NCBI GenBank assembly: GCA_964423745.1
Contig: CAYRGG010000075.1
Location: forward strand, 1-16,092
Direction: 5' to 3'
Length of the DNA: 16,092 bases
Origin: CAYRGG01 sp964423745
GTDB taxonomy: Bacteria; Pseudomonadota; Gammaproteobacteria; Competibacterales; Competibacteraceae
Positions 6,432-13,664 of the stretch are shown here, piece after piece. Position 1 is the first letter of the stretch; every line of letters starts with the position of its first letter. The notes under the pieces were generated by a model. The model did not search any database and was not told where the DNA came from. It saw nothing but the letters and a program-made list of their open reading frames with translations. The position numbers and the translations under genes are program-made.

Positions 6432-6626
6432 TTAGGCAAAACGGATATCGAAGCGGAATACTTGGCCGTTAACTTTGGCAAAGATGCAGGAAAGAGCATG
6501 GAATTTGCTGACATTCTCGAGTTGAAAGAACACCTGTGCTTGAAAAAAATTATGGCGGCATTATTATGCATATGTCATATTGATGGAGAAAATTATGGAC
6601 CGCACGACAATCATGCTACCGCCTGA
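6432..6626 (+). other. coding-like fragment of unknown origin before vapB
   Basis: After a TGA at 6429-6431 the plus strand is open and reads LGKTDIEAEYLAVNFGKDAG, then KSMEFADILELKEHL. This looks like real protein sequence but has no start codon at its head and no family I recognise. It runs through the promoter and beginning of the antitoxin gene, which is read in another frame, so it is probably the truncated end of an older gene. Confidence 0.3.
6540..6567 (+). promoter_or_regulatory. sigma70-type promoter of the toxin-antitoxin pair
   Basis: TTGAAA (6540-6545) and TATTAT (6562-6567) are each 5 of 6 to consensus with a 16-bp spacer. Transcription would start near 6574, just before the GGAG ribosome site of the antitoxin. 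The downstream GCATATGTCATATT contains short palindromic pieces that could bind the ribbon-helix-helix antitoxin. Confidence 0.5.
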
Positions 6627-6837
6627 ACTGAAAACCAGGGCAACCAACCAGGCAAAGAAAATGAGAATATCCCTAGGACAATACATTCGAGAGGCTCTGA
6701 AAAAATCGCTGGAGATGGAGAACAATCAAGCCTCGAATGAGGATTCTCTCTTTCTAGACAACGCCGTTTTTGATGGCGCAACCCCCGAAGATCTGGCGTC
6801 TAATCACGATGAATATTTGTATGGAGATAAAAAGTGA
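6595..6837 (+). CDS. vapB: ribbon-helix-helix antitoxin of a VapBC-type pair
   Basis: MDRTTIMLPPELKTRATNQA is a beta-strand plus helix of the CopG/ribbon-helix-helix fold, with a second helix in SLGQYIREALKKSLE. The acidic C-terminal tail (NEDSLFLDN onward) is the part expected to wrap and block the toxin. I chose the ATG at 6595 because GGAG (6583-6586) lies 8 bp upstream. An in-frame ATG at 6580 would put that site inside the gene. The protein is 80 residues. Its TGA overlaps the GTG start of the PIN gene in a GTGA junction, the usual coupling for such pairs. It should bind DNA as a dimer and autoregulate with the toxin. The vapB name rests on the PIN partner. Confidence 0.83.
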   Translation: MDRTTIMLPPELKTRATNQAKKMRISLGQYIREALKKSLEMENNQASNEDSLFLDNAVFDGATPEDLASNHDEYLYGDKK

Positions 6838-7235
6838 TTTTCATCGACACGGGGGCATTTTTGGCGCGCCACCTCCGCAACGATCAATATCATCCCAACG
6901 CCGTGGCTGTTTGGGAGAATCTGGATTCGAACCGCGAAGATTGCCTCACCAGCAATTTTGTACTCGATGAAACCTTCACGTTACTGGGCCGGCGGGCGGG
7001 ATACAGCTTTGCTGTTCAAAGAGCAAAAAATATCTACGCCTCGCGGGCGCTCGCTATATGTCGACCCGATAGGGAGGACGAAATCAACGCGTTACAATTT
7101 TTTAGTAAATATGCAGATCAGCAAATCAGCTTTACCGATTGCATTTCTTTTGTTTTGATGAAACGCGAAAAGATAAATCGCGTTTTTTCTTTTGACAGAC
7201 ATTTCGAATTCGCGGGATTCCATGTCATCCCATAA
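6834..7235 (+). CDS. vapC: PIN-domain ribonuclease toxin (VapC-type)
   Basis: A complete 133-residue PIN domain. The acidic metal-binding residues are all present: D5 (MIFIDTGAF), E46 (SNFVLDETF), D102 (ISFTDCISF) and D121 (FSFDRHFEFAGFHVIP). The product should be a Mg/Mn-dependent endoribonuclease held inactive by the antitoxin. Targets of VapC-type toxins are usually tRNA or rRNA, and the specific target cannot be read from sequence. Translation starts with GTG at 6834, overlapping the antitoxin stop by 4 bp. The pair lies between relics on one side and the polyol unit on the other, a common position for such modules in unstable regions. Confidence 0.88.
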   Translation: MIFIDTGAFLARHLRNDQYHPNAVAVWENLDSNREDCLTSNFVLDETFTLLGRRAGYSFAVQRAKNIYASRALAICRPDREDEINALQFFSKYADQQISFTDCISFVLMKREKINRVFSFDRHFEFAGFHVIP

Positions 7236-7339
7236 TCTTCTGCCAGAAAGACGAAAACTATTCTGACACAAAGAGTTACGATGAGGCGACTCGGCGTCAC
7301 CACCTAACAGCCGCGCCCCATTGCCGACCACATGCGCCG

Positions 7340-9112
7340 TTAACTGACGGAGGCTACCTGCCCTGCGCTTCTTGGTGCCTCTGTTTTTTCCTGGAACGAT
7401 TTTGAACGCTGCAGATCCCACCAGGCAAACACGAAGTAGATGATTGTGCACCAAATGGTCACGCCATAAAACAACTCACGATTCACGTAGTAGTCGTATA
7501 GATTTGGGCTATTGAACAAGACACGCCACGCCAAAACAGCCGGCACTATCAACCCAATCACAATCCACACGGCCCGTATAACCTTGGTCAAAACACGCGT
7601 GTCTTTGGTATGCACATGGCCTTCCTGTGCCGCCAGTTGCGCATGATACTTCGCAACCTTCTGGTTGAATTCCTGCGCCTTCTTCTCGGCCTCGGGATAG
7701 CTCTTATCAGCCCCGGCTGTCCGCGCTAAAACCGTATAGAGGATGATCGAGACAACCCATGTGGGCAGGAACAGATACACGAACGGTATGATGTTGATGA
7801 AATTCAATCCAAAGCCGAACACCAGACAGATCCCCCAGGTTATCAGCGCCGGCTTATTGTTCTTAACGCCCTTGAGGCGGTGCCAATTGCTTTTGTAGCC
7901 GAGCCGAGGGAAGATGTGCTGCTCGGCGAATACCATGCCACCAATGGCTACCAGGACAAGTCCCGCGTAGGCAAGAATTGGCAGGATTTGGCGGTAGATG
8001 AACGGGAAACAGCTTCCGATCACCACTACGGCCCCGACCACAAGCGTTATTTTTTGGCGTGCGACGTTAGGGAATACCGCTTGAGCCGCGAGACCTGCTC
8101 GATAGAGGTTGGGGTTGGCCGTCGTCCATCCCGCGATGATTACGATGATAAAACCAGTGGCACCAAGTGCGTAATAGGCAACATCACCGGGTGAAACCAC
8201 AGCGACACTTAATTTCATGATCGCCGCCGTCGCCGCCCCCATGAGCGCCGCGGAAATCCAGGCAACGTAGTGGCCGAACATCATGCCGGTTGCGGTACAC
8301 AGGCCATAGATCGGTTTCTTCGCGTAGCGCAGGAGCGCCATGTCGATGAGGCCAAAATGCGCAAAGGTGTTCGCCGCCCAGGCGAAGCCTATCACTTCCA
8401 CCAATCCGATGCCGGGTTCCCCTTGCGCGTTGATGCCTGTAAACACCGTCGTTCCCGCCAAACTCACGAAATCCGAGAAACTCGCCAGAGTGGTGTAGCC
8501 GGTCAGCGCTTCGTTCAACGCCGGTATCAGCACCATACCGCCCGACGTGAACATCACCATCAGCCAGGGTGTACAAATGGTGCCAAACTCGGCCACCACA
8601 TTGAAACCATAATAGGCCACCAGCACGGCAATCACGCTTGCCGAGGCAGCAATAATGACAAAGTAGACGTTGGTGGGATACGGATAGATCTGGGGAGGAA
8701 TATCAAAGAGCACCCGAAGCGCTGTCGCCGACACTGTGATCATGGCGGCCGAGATGGCCACAAAGATGAGCACATTGGCACCGTTATAGAGCCGCGAGAA
8801 TAGCTCGCCCATATTGTGATCGAGATAGGTGTACAGGCTTAACCGTGTTTTGACCGCGATCGGCGCAGTGATGAGCCAGAAGCTCAGCACGGCAAGCGTA
8901 TTACCGATTAGGAGTCCGATCAGAATGTCCTGGATGGTGGCGCCCATGGCCACGAATGCGGCGCCAATGACGAATTCCGTCGCAGCAACGTGTTCGGAAC
9001 CATAGAGGCCCAGGAAGTGAGCGGGCCCATGCAGCCTGTGCTTGGGCACCGGGAGTTGTTCGTCGTCTATTTCCGCTATTGGGCGTTCAGGATCAAAGGT
9101 GGTATGAGTCAT
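7340..9112 (-). CDS. NCS1-like (purine/cytosine permease family) transporter with 14 predicted membrane helices
   Basis: A 590-residue integral inner-membrane protein, long for NCS1 members (usually 420-500). The N-terminus HGPAHFLGLYGSEHVAATEF, the IGNTLAVLSF helix and AWAANTFAHFGLIDM resemble the cytosine/purine permease fold. By eye there are 12 hydrophobic helices up to about residue 460. A charged segment rich in Glu, Lys, Gln and Ala follows (about 465-510), and then two more helices (VWIVIGLIVPAVLAW; WCTIIYFVFAWW). It should be a cation-coupled secondary transporter. Context points to a polyol or related substrate rather than a nucleobase, but that is inference. GGGGG lies 5 nt before the ATG. 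It is the last gene of a three-gene unit, 33 bp after the binding-protein gene. Confidence 0.75.
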   Translation of the reverse strand: MTHTTFDPERPIAEIDDEQLPVPKHRLHGPAHFLGLYGSEHVAATEFVIGAAFVAMGATIQDILIGLLIGNTLAVLSFWLITAPIAVKTRLSLYTYLDHNMGELFSRLYNGANVLIFVAISAAMITVSATALRVLFDIPPQIYPYPTNVYFVIIAASASVIAVLVAYYGFNVVAEFGTICTPWLMVMFTSGGMVLIPALNEALTGYTTLASFSDFVSLAGTTVFTGINAQGEPGIGLVEVIGFAWAANTFAHFGLIDMALLRYAKKPIYGLCTATGMMFGHYVAWISAALMGAATAAIMKLSVAVVSPGDVAYYALGATGFIIVIIAGWTTANPNLYRAGLAAQAVFPNVARQKITLVVGAVVVIGSCFPFIYRQILPILAYAGLVLVAIGGMVFAEQHIFPRLGYKSNWHRLKGVKNNKPALITWGICLVFGFGLNFINIIPFVYLFLPTWVVSIILYTVLARTAGADKSYPEAEKKAQEFNQKVAKYHAQLAAQEGHVHTKDTRVLTKVIRAVWIVIGLIVPAVLAWRVLFNSPNLYDYYVNRELFYGVTIWCTIIYFVFAWWDLQRSKSFQEKTEAPRSAGQVASVS

Positions 9113-9145
9113 TGTTTCCCCCAGTGCTACTGTTGTTTTACCTCG

Positions 9146-10477
9146 TTATTGAGCGGCATGGCCTCCTTCGAGGAAGCGGACGCGCTCTATGACCATTTCA
9201 GTCACCCACTGAGCGTTGCCTAGTGCCTCCTCGGTGGGAATCTCTCCCGCCAGGGCTTTGGCAAACCGCTCGCCGACCGCAGTGCCGATGCTCTGGAACT
9301 CCGGGATCGTGACGAACTGAATTCCGCTATAGGGCACTTCTTTGACGGCTGGATCGTTGGGATCGGCTGCCTGGATCGACGCAAGCGTCATTTTCGCGAA
9401 CGGCGCCTGCTGGTACTCGGGATTTTCGTACAGCGAGGTGCGGGTGCCCGGAGGCACATTGGACCAGCCTTCCTTGGAGGCGACTAGCTCCAAGTAGTTC
9501 TTCGAGGTAGCCCAGGCTACGAATTTCTTCGCCGCATCCTTATGTTCGGAATCCGTGGGAATCGCCAGCGCCCAGGCCCAGAGCCAGTTCGCGCGCTTCC
9601 CCAAACCCTTGTCCGGCGCGAGCGCGAAGCCGACACGGCCGGCCACATCAGAATCCGCACTCGTCACGAACTGGCCGGCTGCAGTCGCGTCGATCCATAT
9701 CGCGCACTTGCCCGACTGGAACAGAGCCAGATTTTCATTGTAGCCATTGGCCGAGGGGTCTGGCGGGCCGGCTTCTTCCATGAGTTCAACGTAGTCGGAG
9801 ATCGTCGCCTTCCAGGCTTCACCATCGAACTGGGGTTCCCAGTCCATATCGAACCAGCGAGCACCGTAGGAGTTGGCCATGGCCGTCAGGAACGCCATGT
9901 TCTCTCCCCAACCTGGCTTACCACGCAGGCAAATGCCATAGACTTCATTGCTCTTGTCGGCCAGCTTGCGTACAGCGTCCTTGATGAAATCCCATGTGGG
10001 CTTTTCAGGCATCTCGAGCCCGGCTTTTTCAAAGAGATCGGTGCGGTACATGGTGAATGAAGACTCGCCATAGAACGGCGCGGCGTAAAGTGTGCCGTCG
10101 AACGATAGAGCCTCGCGGATCGATGGCAGGATATCATCGACGTCGTAGTCCATCGGCAAATTCTCGAGTGGCACGAGCCATCCTCGCTTGGCCCAAATGG
10201 GAACTTCGTAGTTGCCGATCGTCACCACGTCGAACCGCCCCCCTTTAGTCGCGATGTCGGTGATAACGCGCTGGCGCAAGAGGTTCTCTTCCAGCGTAAC
10301 CCAATTCAGCTCGATGTCAGGGTTGTCCTTCTTGAAGTCGTCTGTGAGCGTCTGCATCCGAATCATGTCAGCGTTGTCCACCGTGGCGATGGTCAACGTT
10401 ACGTTCTGCGCCAAGGCTGAACTTGCCGCAGCGTAAAAAATCACCAAGCCCAGGAGGGTGCGCAGCGTCTGTTTCAT
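9146..10477 (-). CDS. periplasmic polyol/sugar-binding protein (SmoE/MtlE-like, family 1 solute-binding protein)
   Basis: 443 residues. A Sec signal peptide with a basic start and hydrophobic core ends at SSALAQ, with likely cleavage after residue 23. The mature part shows DFKKDNPDIELNWVTLEEN, RFDVVTIGNYEVPIWAKRGW, LYAAPFYGESSFTMYRTDLF, and a Trp-rich segment (ANWLWAWALAIP). These are characteristic of sorbitol/mannitol-binding proteins of ABC importers such as Rhodobacter SmoE. CAGGAGA gives a clear ribosome site. The gene lies 22 bp after the mannitol dehydrogenase gene. In known smo/mtl operons the binding-protein gene is followed by two permease genes and an ATPase. Here none is present and the NCS1-like permease gene follows. 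The protein could serve a distant ABC system or deliver ligand to that permease. Confidence 0.85.
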   Translation of the reverse strand: MKQTLRTLLGLVIFYAAASSALAQNVTLTIATVDNADMIRMQTLTDDFKKDNPDIELNWVTLEENLLRQRVITDIATKGGRFDVVTIGNYEVPIWAKRGWLVPLENLPMDYDVDDILPSIREALSFDGTLYAAPFYGESSFTMYRTDLFEKAGLEMPEKPTWDFIKDAVRKLADKSNEVYGICLRGKPGWGENMAFLTAMANSYGARWFDMDWEPQFDGEAWKATISDYVELMEEAGPPDPSANGYNENLALFQSGKCAIWIDATAAGQFVTSADSDVAGRVGFALAPDKGLGKRANWLWAWALAIPTDSEHKDAAKKFVAWATSKNYLELVASKEGWSNVPPGTRTSLYENPEYQQAPFAKMTLASIQAADPNDPAVKEVPYSGIQFVTIPEFQSIGTAVGERFAKALAGEIPTEEALGNAQWVTEMVIERVRFLEGGHAAQ

Positions 10478-10499
10478 CTGATTCTCCTGTCACTTAGCG

Positions 10500-11996
10500 T
10501 TAAATGTACTTGGCTAGAGTCGCCTTAGCGCCCATGTCATAGAGACTTTGCAGGGCGTCACCGACCTGCTCGACGAAAATCGGCGATCGCGGCAGATCGT
10601 CGCCGAAGATCTCACGTATGCTTAGGAACGGGCGCGGGTCCTTGCCGGCGGCTTTGGCATGCTGGTGCAACTCATCGGCCATGGGGTCCTGTATCTCAAT
10701 GGGTTTACCCTGCTCGTCAGTACCCGCAGCGTAACGACACCAGCTGGCTACCGCGAGACTAAGCTTTTTCACAGAGCCGCCGCGGGCGAGCTGCTCGCGG
10801 ATCGAGGGCAGAATGAACTTCGGCATCTTCGCCGAGCCATCCAAACAGATCCGGGACGCCTGATCCTTGACGGTTGGGTTTGCGAAGCGCTCGATCAGGG
10901 TTTCCTTGTACTCGTCGAGATCGACGCCGGGTACCGGCTTGAGGATTGGCGTCACCTCCTCGTTCATCAGATCCCGGATGTATTTCCTGAATTGGGGATC
11001 CGCCATGATCTCGTAGATATACTCAAAACCCGCTAGATAGCCCAGATAGCCCATTGCCGAGTGGCTGGCATTGAGCAGACGAAGCTTCATCGTCTCGTAG
11101 GGATGCACGTCCGGGGTCATCTGTATTCCGACTTTCTCGAATGGCGGACGGCCGTTGCAGAAACGGTCCTCGATGACCCACTGCCGGAAGGGTTCGGTAA
11201 CCACCGGCCAAGCATCTTCAATGCTGAAGGCTTCCCTGACCAGGGTGCGATCGGCGTCGGTGGTCGCCGGGGTAATTCGATCCACCATGCAGTTGGGGAA
11301 AGCCCCGTTTTCAGCAAGCCAGTCCTTCAGAGACACATCGCGTAGCTCGGCGAATCTCAGCAGCACTTTGCGAGTTACGTCGCCGTTGCCCTGCACATTG
11401 TCGCAGGATAGGACAGTGAAGGGTTTTATGCCCCGTTGCCGACGGCGGTGCAACGCTTCCAGCAGATAGCCGAAGGCGCACTCTGGTCGATCAGGATGGG
11501 CCAAGTCGTGGATGATTAGGGGATGATCCTCCTGGAATTCTCCGGTTCCCTGGTCAATGAAATAACCCCCTTCGGTGATGGTGAGCGAGACGATTCGGGT
11601 TTGTGCCGAGGCCATCTTCTCGATAACCGCCTCAGGATCGTCCAGGGCGAACAAAAACTCGACGATGGAACCGATAACCCGCGCCTGGTCGCCAGCGGCA
11701 CTGCGCTCCACCAGCGTATAAAGACAGTCTTGGGAACGCAGCGCATCCCGGATACCGGTGTCGTGGGCGAGTAGACCTACGCCGCAAATACCCCACTCGC
11801 TGCCCGCGTTTTTCTGAAGCAAATCGTCCATATAGACCGCCTGATGAGCGCGGTGAAAACCGCCGACCCCAATATGGATGATGCCGTCGGTGACTTGTCG
11901 GCGATCATAGGAAGGTGTCTCGATAGTCGATGCCAGCTTGTTTAAGGATGACACATTGAGCTTGACGGGCTTGGTTTTGGGAACCGGCGTATTCAT
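10500..11996 (-). CDS. mannitol 2-dehydrogenase family polyol dehydrogenase
   Basis: A complete 498-residue long-chain polyol dehydrogenase (named mtlD in Pseudomonas fluorescens and mtlK in Rhodobacter). It has the N-terminal NAD-binding signature IHIGVGGFHRAHQAVYMDDL and the family motif SLTITEGGYFID. The catalytic block MKLRLLNASHSAMGYLG supplies K304, N309 and H312, matching Lys295, Asn300 and His303 of P. fluorescens mannitol 2-dehydrogenase. It should oxidise D-mannitol to D-fructose with NAD+ in the cytoplasm. D-arabinitol or sorbitol oxidation, or fructuronate reduction, are alternatives within the family. AGAGGAAAAG gives a good ribosome site. It is the first gene of the unit, with a promoter at 12146-12174. 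The unit looks richer in GC than pilSR, which suggests transfer. Confidence 0.9.
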   Translation of the reverse strand: MNTPVPKTKPVKLNVSSLNKLASTIETPSYDRRQVTDGIIHIGVGGFHRAHQAVYMDDLLQKNAGSEWGICGVGLLAHDTGIRDALRSQDCLYTLVERSAAGDQARVIGSIVEFLFALDDPEAVIEKMASAQTRIVSLTITEGGYFIDQGTGEFQEDHPLIIHDLAHPDRPECAFGYLLEALHRRRQRGIKPFTVLSCDNVQGNGDVTRKVLLRFAELRDVSLKDWLAENGAFPNCMVDRITPATTDADRTLVREAFSIEDAWPVVTEPFRQWVIEDRFCNGRPPFEKVGIQMTPDVHPYETMKLRLLNASHSAMGYLGYLAGFEYIYEIMADPQFRKYIRDLMNEEVTPILKPVPGVDLDEYKETLIERFANPTVKDQASRICLDGSAKMPKFILPSIREQLARGGSVKKLSLAVASWCRYAAGTDEQGKPIEIQDPMADELHQHAKAAGKDPRPFLSIREIFGDDLPRSPIFVEQVGDALQSLYDMGAKATLAKYI

Positions 11997-12119
11997 TCTC
12001 TTTTCCTCTGCGAGAAATGCGGTTTAATGCGGCGCCGATGGGACACGGATGATATCGGCCAGGGGATGACGTTCGATTTGCTTAACTTAAGAGCTAGACC
12101 GTTGACGGCAATAGGATGA

Positions 12120-12135
12120 CCATTATTTTTAATGG
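12120..12135. promoter_or_regulatory. putative operator palindrome
   Basis: CCATTA-TTTT-TAATGG is a perfect inverted repeat with 6-bp arms. It lies roughly 11-26 bp downstream of the -10 box of the polyol unit's promoter, where a bound repressor would block transcription. No regulator gene is left in the window. The sequence alone does not identify the protein. Confidence 0.4.
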
Positions 12136-12145
12136 GTTCTATCAT

Positions 12146-12174
12146 CTAATAGTAATGATCAGCACTAAAGTCAA
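12146..12174 (-). promoter_or_regulatory. sigma70 promoter of the polyol unit
   Basis: On the minus strand TTGACT (complement of 12169-12174, 5 of 6 to consensus) and TATTAG (complement of 12146-12151, 4 of 6) are separated by exactly 17 bp. Transcription would begin near 12139 and run into the mannitol dehydrogenase gene. Confidence 0.55.
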
Positions 12175-12214
12175 GCTTTAGGTTTCCGTTAACCGCCATA
12201 GGGGAGATAAGGCT

Positions 12215-12276
12215 ATGGAGAAGATAAAGTTGCACTTATTACCGGAAGCACACAGGGTATCGGCTTGGTAGTTTAA
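12215..12276 (+). pseudogene. short-chain dehydrogenase/reductase, N-terminal relic
   Basis: An ATG at 12215 has a strong ribosome site (AGGGGAG). A small shift then gives DKVALITGSTQGIGLVV, the first beta-strand and the GxxxGxG NAD(P)-binding turn that opens classical SDR proteins. The reading from the ATG is out of frame with this peptide, so a frameshift sits at about 12218-12223. After about 17 codons the similarity stops at a TAA (12274-12276) within the last codons of convergent pilR. Over 200 codons are missing. Sorbitol dehydrogenase (SmoS) is an SDR found beside binding-protein and mannitol-dehydrogenase genes, so this may be the stump of such a gene, though orientation differs. Confidence 0.6.
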
Positions 12277-13664
12277 TCAATACCTAGTTTTTTTAACCGG
12301 TAGCGAAGCGCCCGAAAGGTAATCCCTAATTTTTCAGCCGCCGCCGTTTTGTTGTAACGTGTCGCCTCAAGGGCTTTAGTGATGGCTTCCTTCTCTAATT
12401 CTTCCAAATAGCTCTCTAGATTTGTATCTACGGGTGGAAGTGTTGGGGATGAAGATGTTATTTGTTCAGAAGACGGCTGTACCGCAGCAGATTCAGATAA
12501 CGGTGGAGGCGCCACTGTCACCTGGGGAAGATGCAGATCTTCAGGGACAATGGTTTGGCCTTCGCAGAGGGTAAAAGCGCGTTCTAGGGTGTTTTCTAAC
12601 TCCCGTACATTGCCGGGGAAACTATAATTTTTGAGGGCTTCTATGGTTTCTGGGGCAAGTTGCGGTGGTGGCTGATTATGCTCACGGCCTAATCGAACAA
12701 GAATATGATCCGCTAATTCAAGGGTATCTTCCGGTCTTTCCTGCAGGCTTGGCATACGCAGTTCAATCACATTAAGACGATAAAATAAATCTTGGCGAAA
12801 CGTGCCTATCTTGACCAAATGGGCAAGATCTTTATGGGTAGCGCTCAGGAGACGCACATCGGTAGCCACTTCGGCTTGTGCGCCGATAGGGCGCACGGCA
12901 CGCTCTTGGATGGCGCGCAACAGTTTCACCTGCATATGTTGAGGCAAATCCGCCACCTCATCGAGAAATAGCGTACCCCCGTGAGCCGCCTGAAACAGCC
13001 CCATCTTGTCGTGGGTAGCTCCGGTAAAACTGCCTTTTTTGTAACCAAAAAACTCGCTTTCCATCAATTCCTGGGGTATGGCGCCGCAATTGACCGGCAC
13101 GAAGGGCTTATCTGCCCGGGGTCCTGAAGAATGGATGAGGCGAGCGGCTAACTCCTTACCGGTGCCGGATTCTCCGCTGATTAAAATAGGCGCTTGGCTC
13201 CGGGCTAGCTTACGAATCATGGCCACGACGCGCTGCATGGACTGGGATTTACCCAGTAAGATGGGGCGTCCTTCACTGACTTCTTCTTCTCCATGGGGAG
13301 AGAGTTTTAGCGCTTGTTTGACTAAGTTACGTAGCGTCGACAGTTCAAAGGGTTTTGATACAAAGTCAAAAGCGCCGAGTTTAAGGGCCTCCACGGCGCT
13401 TTCCACATTGCCATGGGCAGTGATGACGGCCACTGGCAAATCGGGGTAACCTTTTTGAATATGAGCGACCAGCTCCAAGCCATTGCCATCCGGTAAGCGC
13501 ATATCGGTGATGCAAAACCGAAAGGACCGCCGTCTCAATAGCCCTTTAGCTTCTTGCAGCGTCTCTGCCGGAAAGCACTGAACATTCATGGGAACCAACG
13601 TCATTTCAATGAGTTCGCGGATATCCGCTTCGTCATCGATTATCAGTGCATTGCAAGTTTCCAT
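12273..13664 (-). CDS. pilR: PilR, sigma54-dependent response regulator for type IV pilus genes
   Basis: 463 residues in NtrC-family order. The receiver domain (1-120) has the acidic pair D10/D11, phospho-acceptor D54 (CITDMRLPDG) and K104. The AAA+ sigma54-activating domain has Walker A GESGTGKE (164-171), the sigma54-contact loop as GSFTGA (211-216) and Walker B GGTLFLDE (229-236). A Fis-type helix-turn-helix ends the protein (YNKTAAAEKLGITFRALRYR). PilR activates pilA transcription from sigma54 promoters when phosphorylated by PilS. Its ATG lies 22 bp inside the end of pilS, so the two are translationally coupled. No pilA is in the window. The 3' end touches the SDR relic, marking the border of the accessory region. 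Confidence 0.95.
   Translation of the reverse strand: METCNALIIDDEADIRELIEMTLVPMNVQCFPAETLQEAKGLLRRRSFRFCITDMRLPDGNGLELVAHIQKGYPDLPVAVITAHGNVESAVEALKLGAFDFVSKPFELSTLRNLVKQALKLSPHGEEEVSEGRPILLGKSQSMQRVVAMIRKLARSQAPILISGESGTGKELAARLIHSSGPRADKPFVPVNCGAIPQELMESEFFGYKKGSFTGATHDKMGLFQAAHGGTLFLDEVADLPQHMQVKLLRAIQERAVRPIGAQAEVATDVRLLSATHKDLAHLVKIGTFRQDLFYRLNVIELRMPSLQERPEDTLELADHILVRLGREHNQPPPQLAPETIEALKNYSFPGNVRELENTLERAFTLCEGQTIVPEDLHLPQVTVAPPPLSESAAVQPSSEQITSSSPTLPPVDTNLESYLEELEKEAITKALEATRYNKTAAAEKLGITFRALRYRLKKLGID

Larger units (their letters stand above)
11997..12272. other. regulatory spacer between the polyol unit and pilR
   Basis: This 276-bp spacer holds the leader and promoter of the minus-strand polyol unit, a palindrome, and at its right end a relic of a short-chain dehydrogenase gene on the plus strand. 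No intact gene is seen. The leader between the promoter and the dehydrogenase start is about 140 nt. Confidence 0.6.

Noticed and set aside
7236..7339. Possible terminator between vapC and the permease gene
   Set aside because: Only a weak 6-bp wobble stem near 7295 and no T-run. Not enough to call.
7880..8803. Long open frames on the plus strand opposite the permease gene
   Set aside because: They have basic and His-rich composition typical of antisense frames in GC-rich coding DNA. The minus-strand gene has helices, a ribosome site and family motifs.
9542..10060. 172-codon plus-strand frame opposite the binding protein
   Set aside because: It is an antisense shadow. The minus-strand protein has a signal peptide and clear family motifs.
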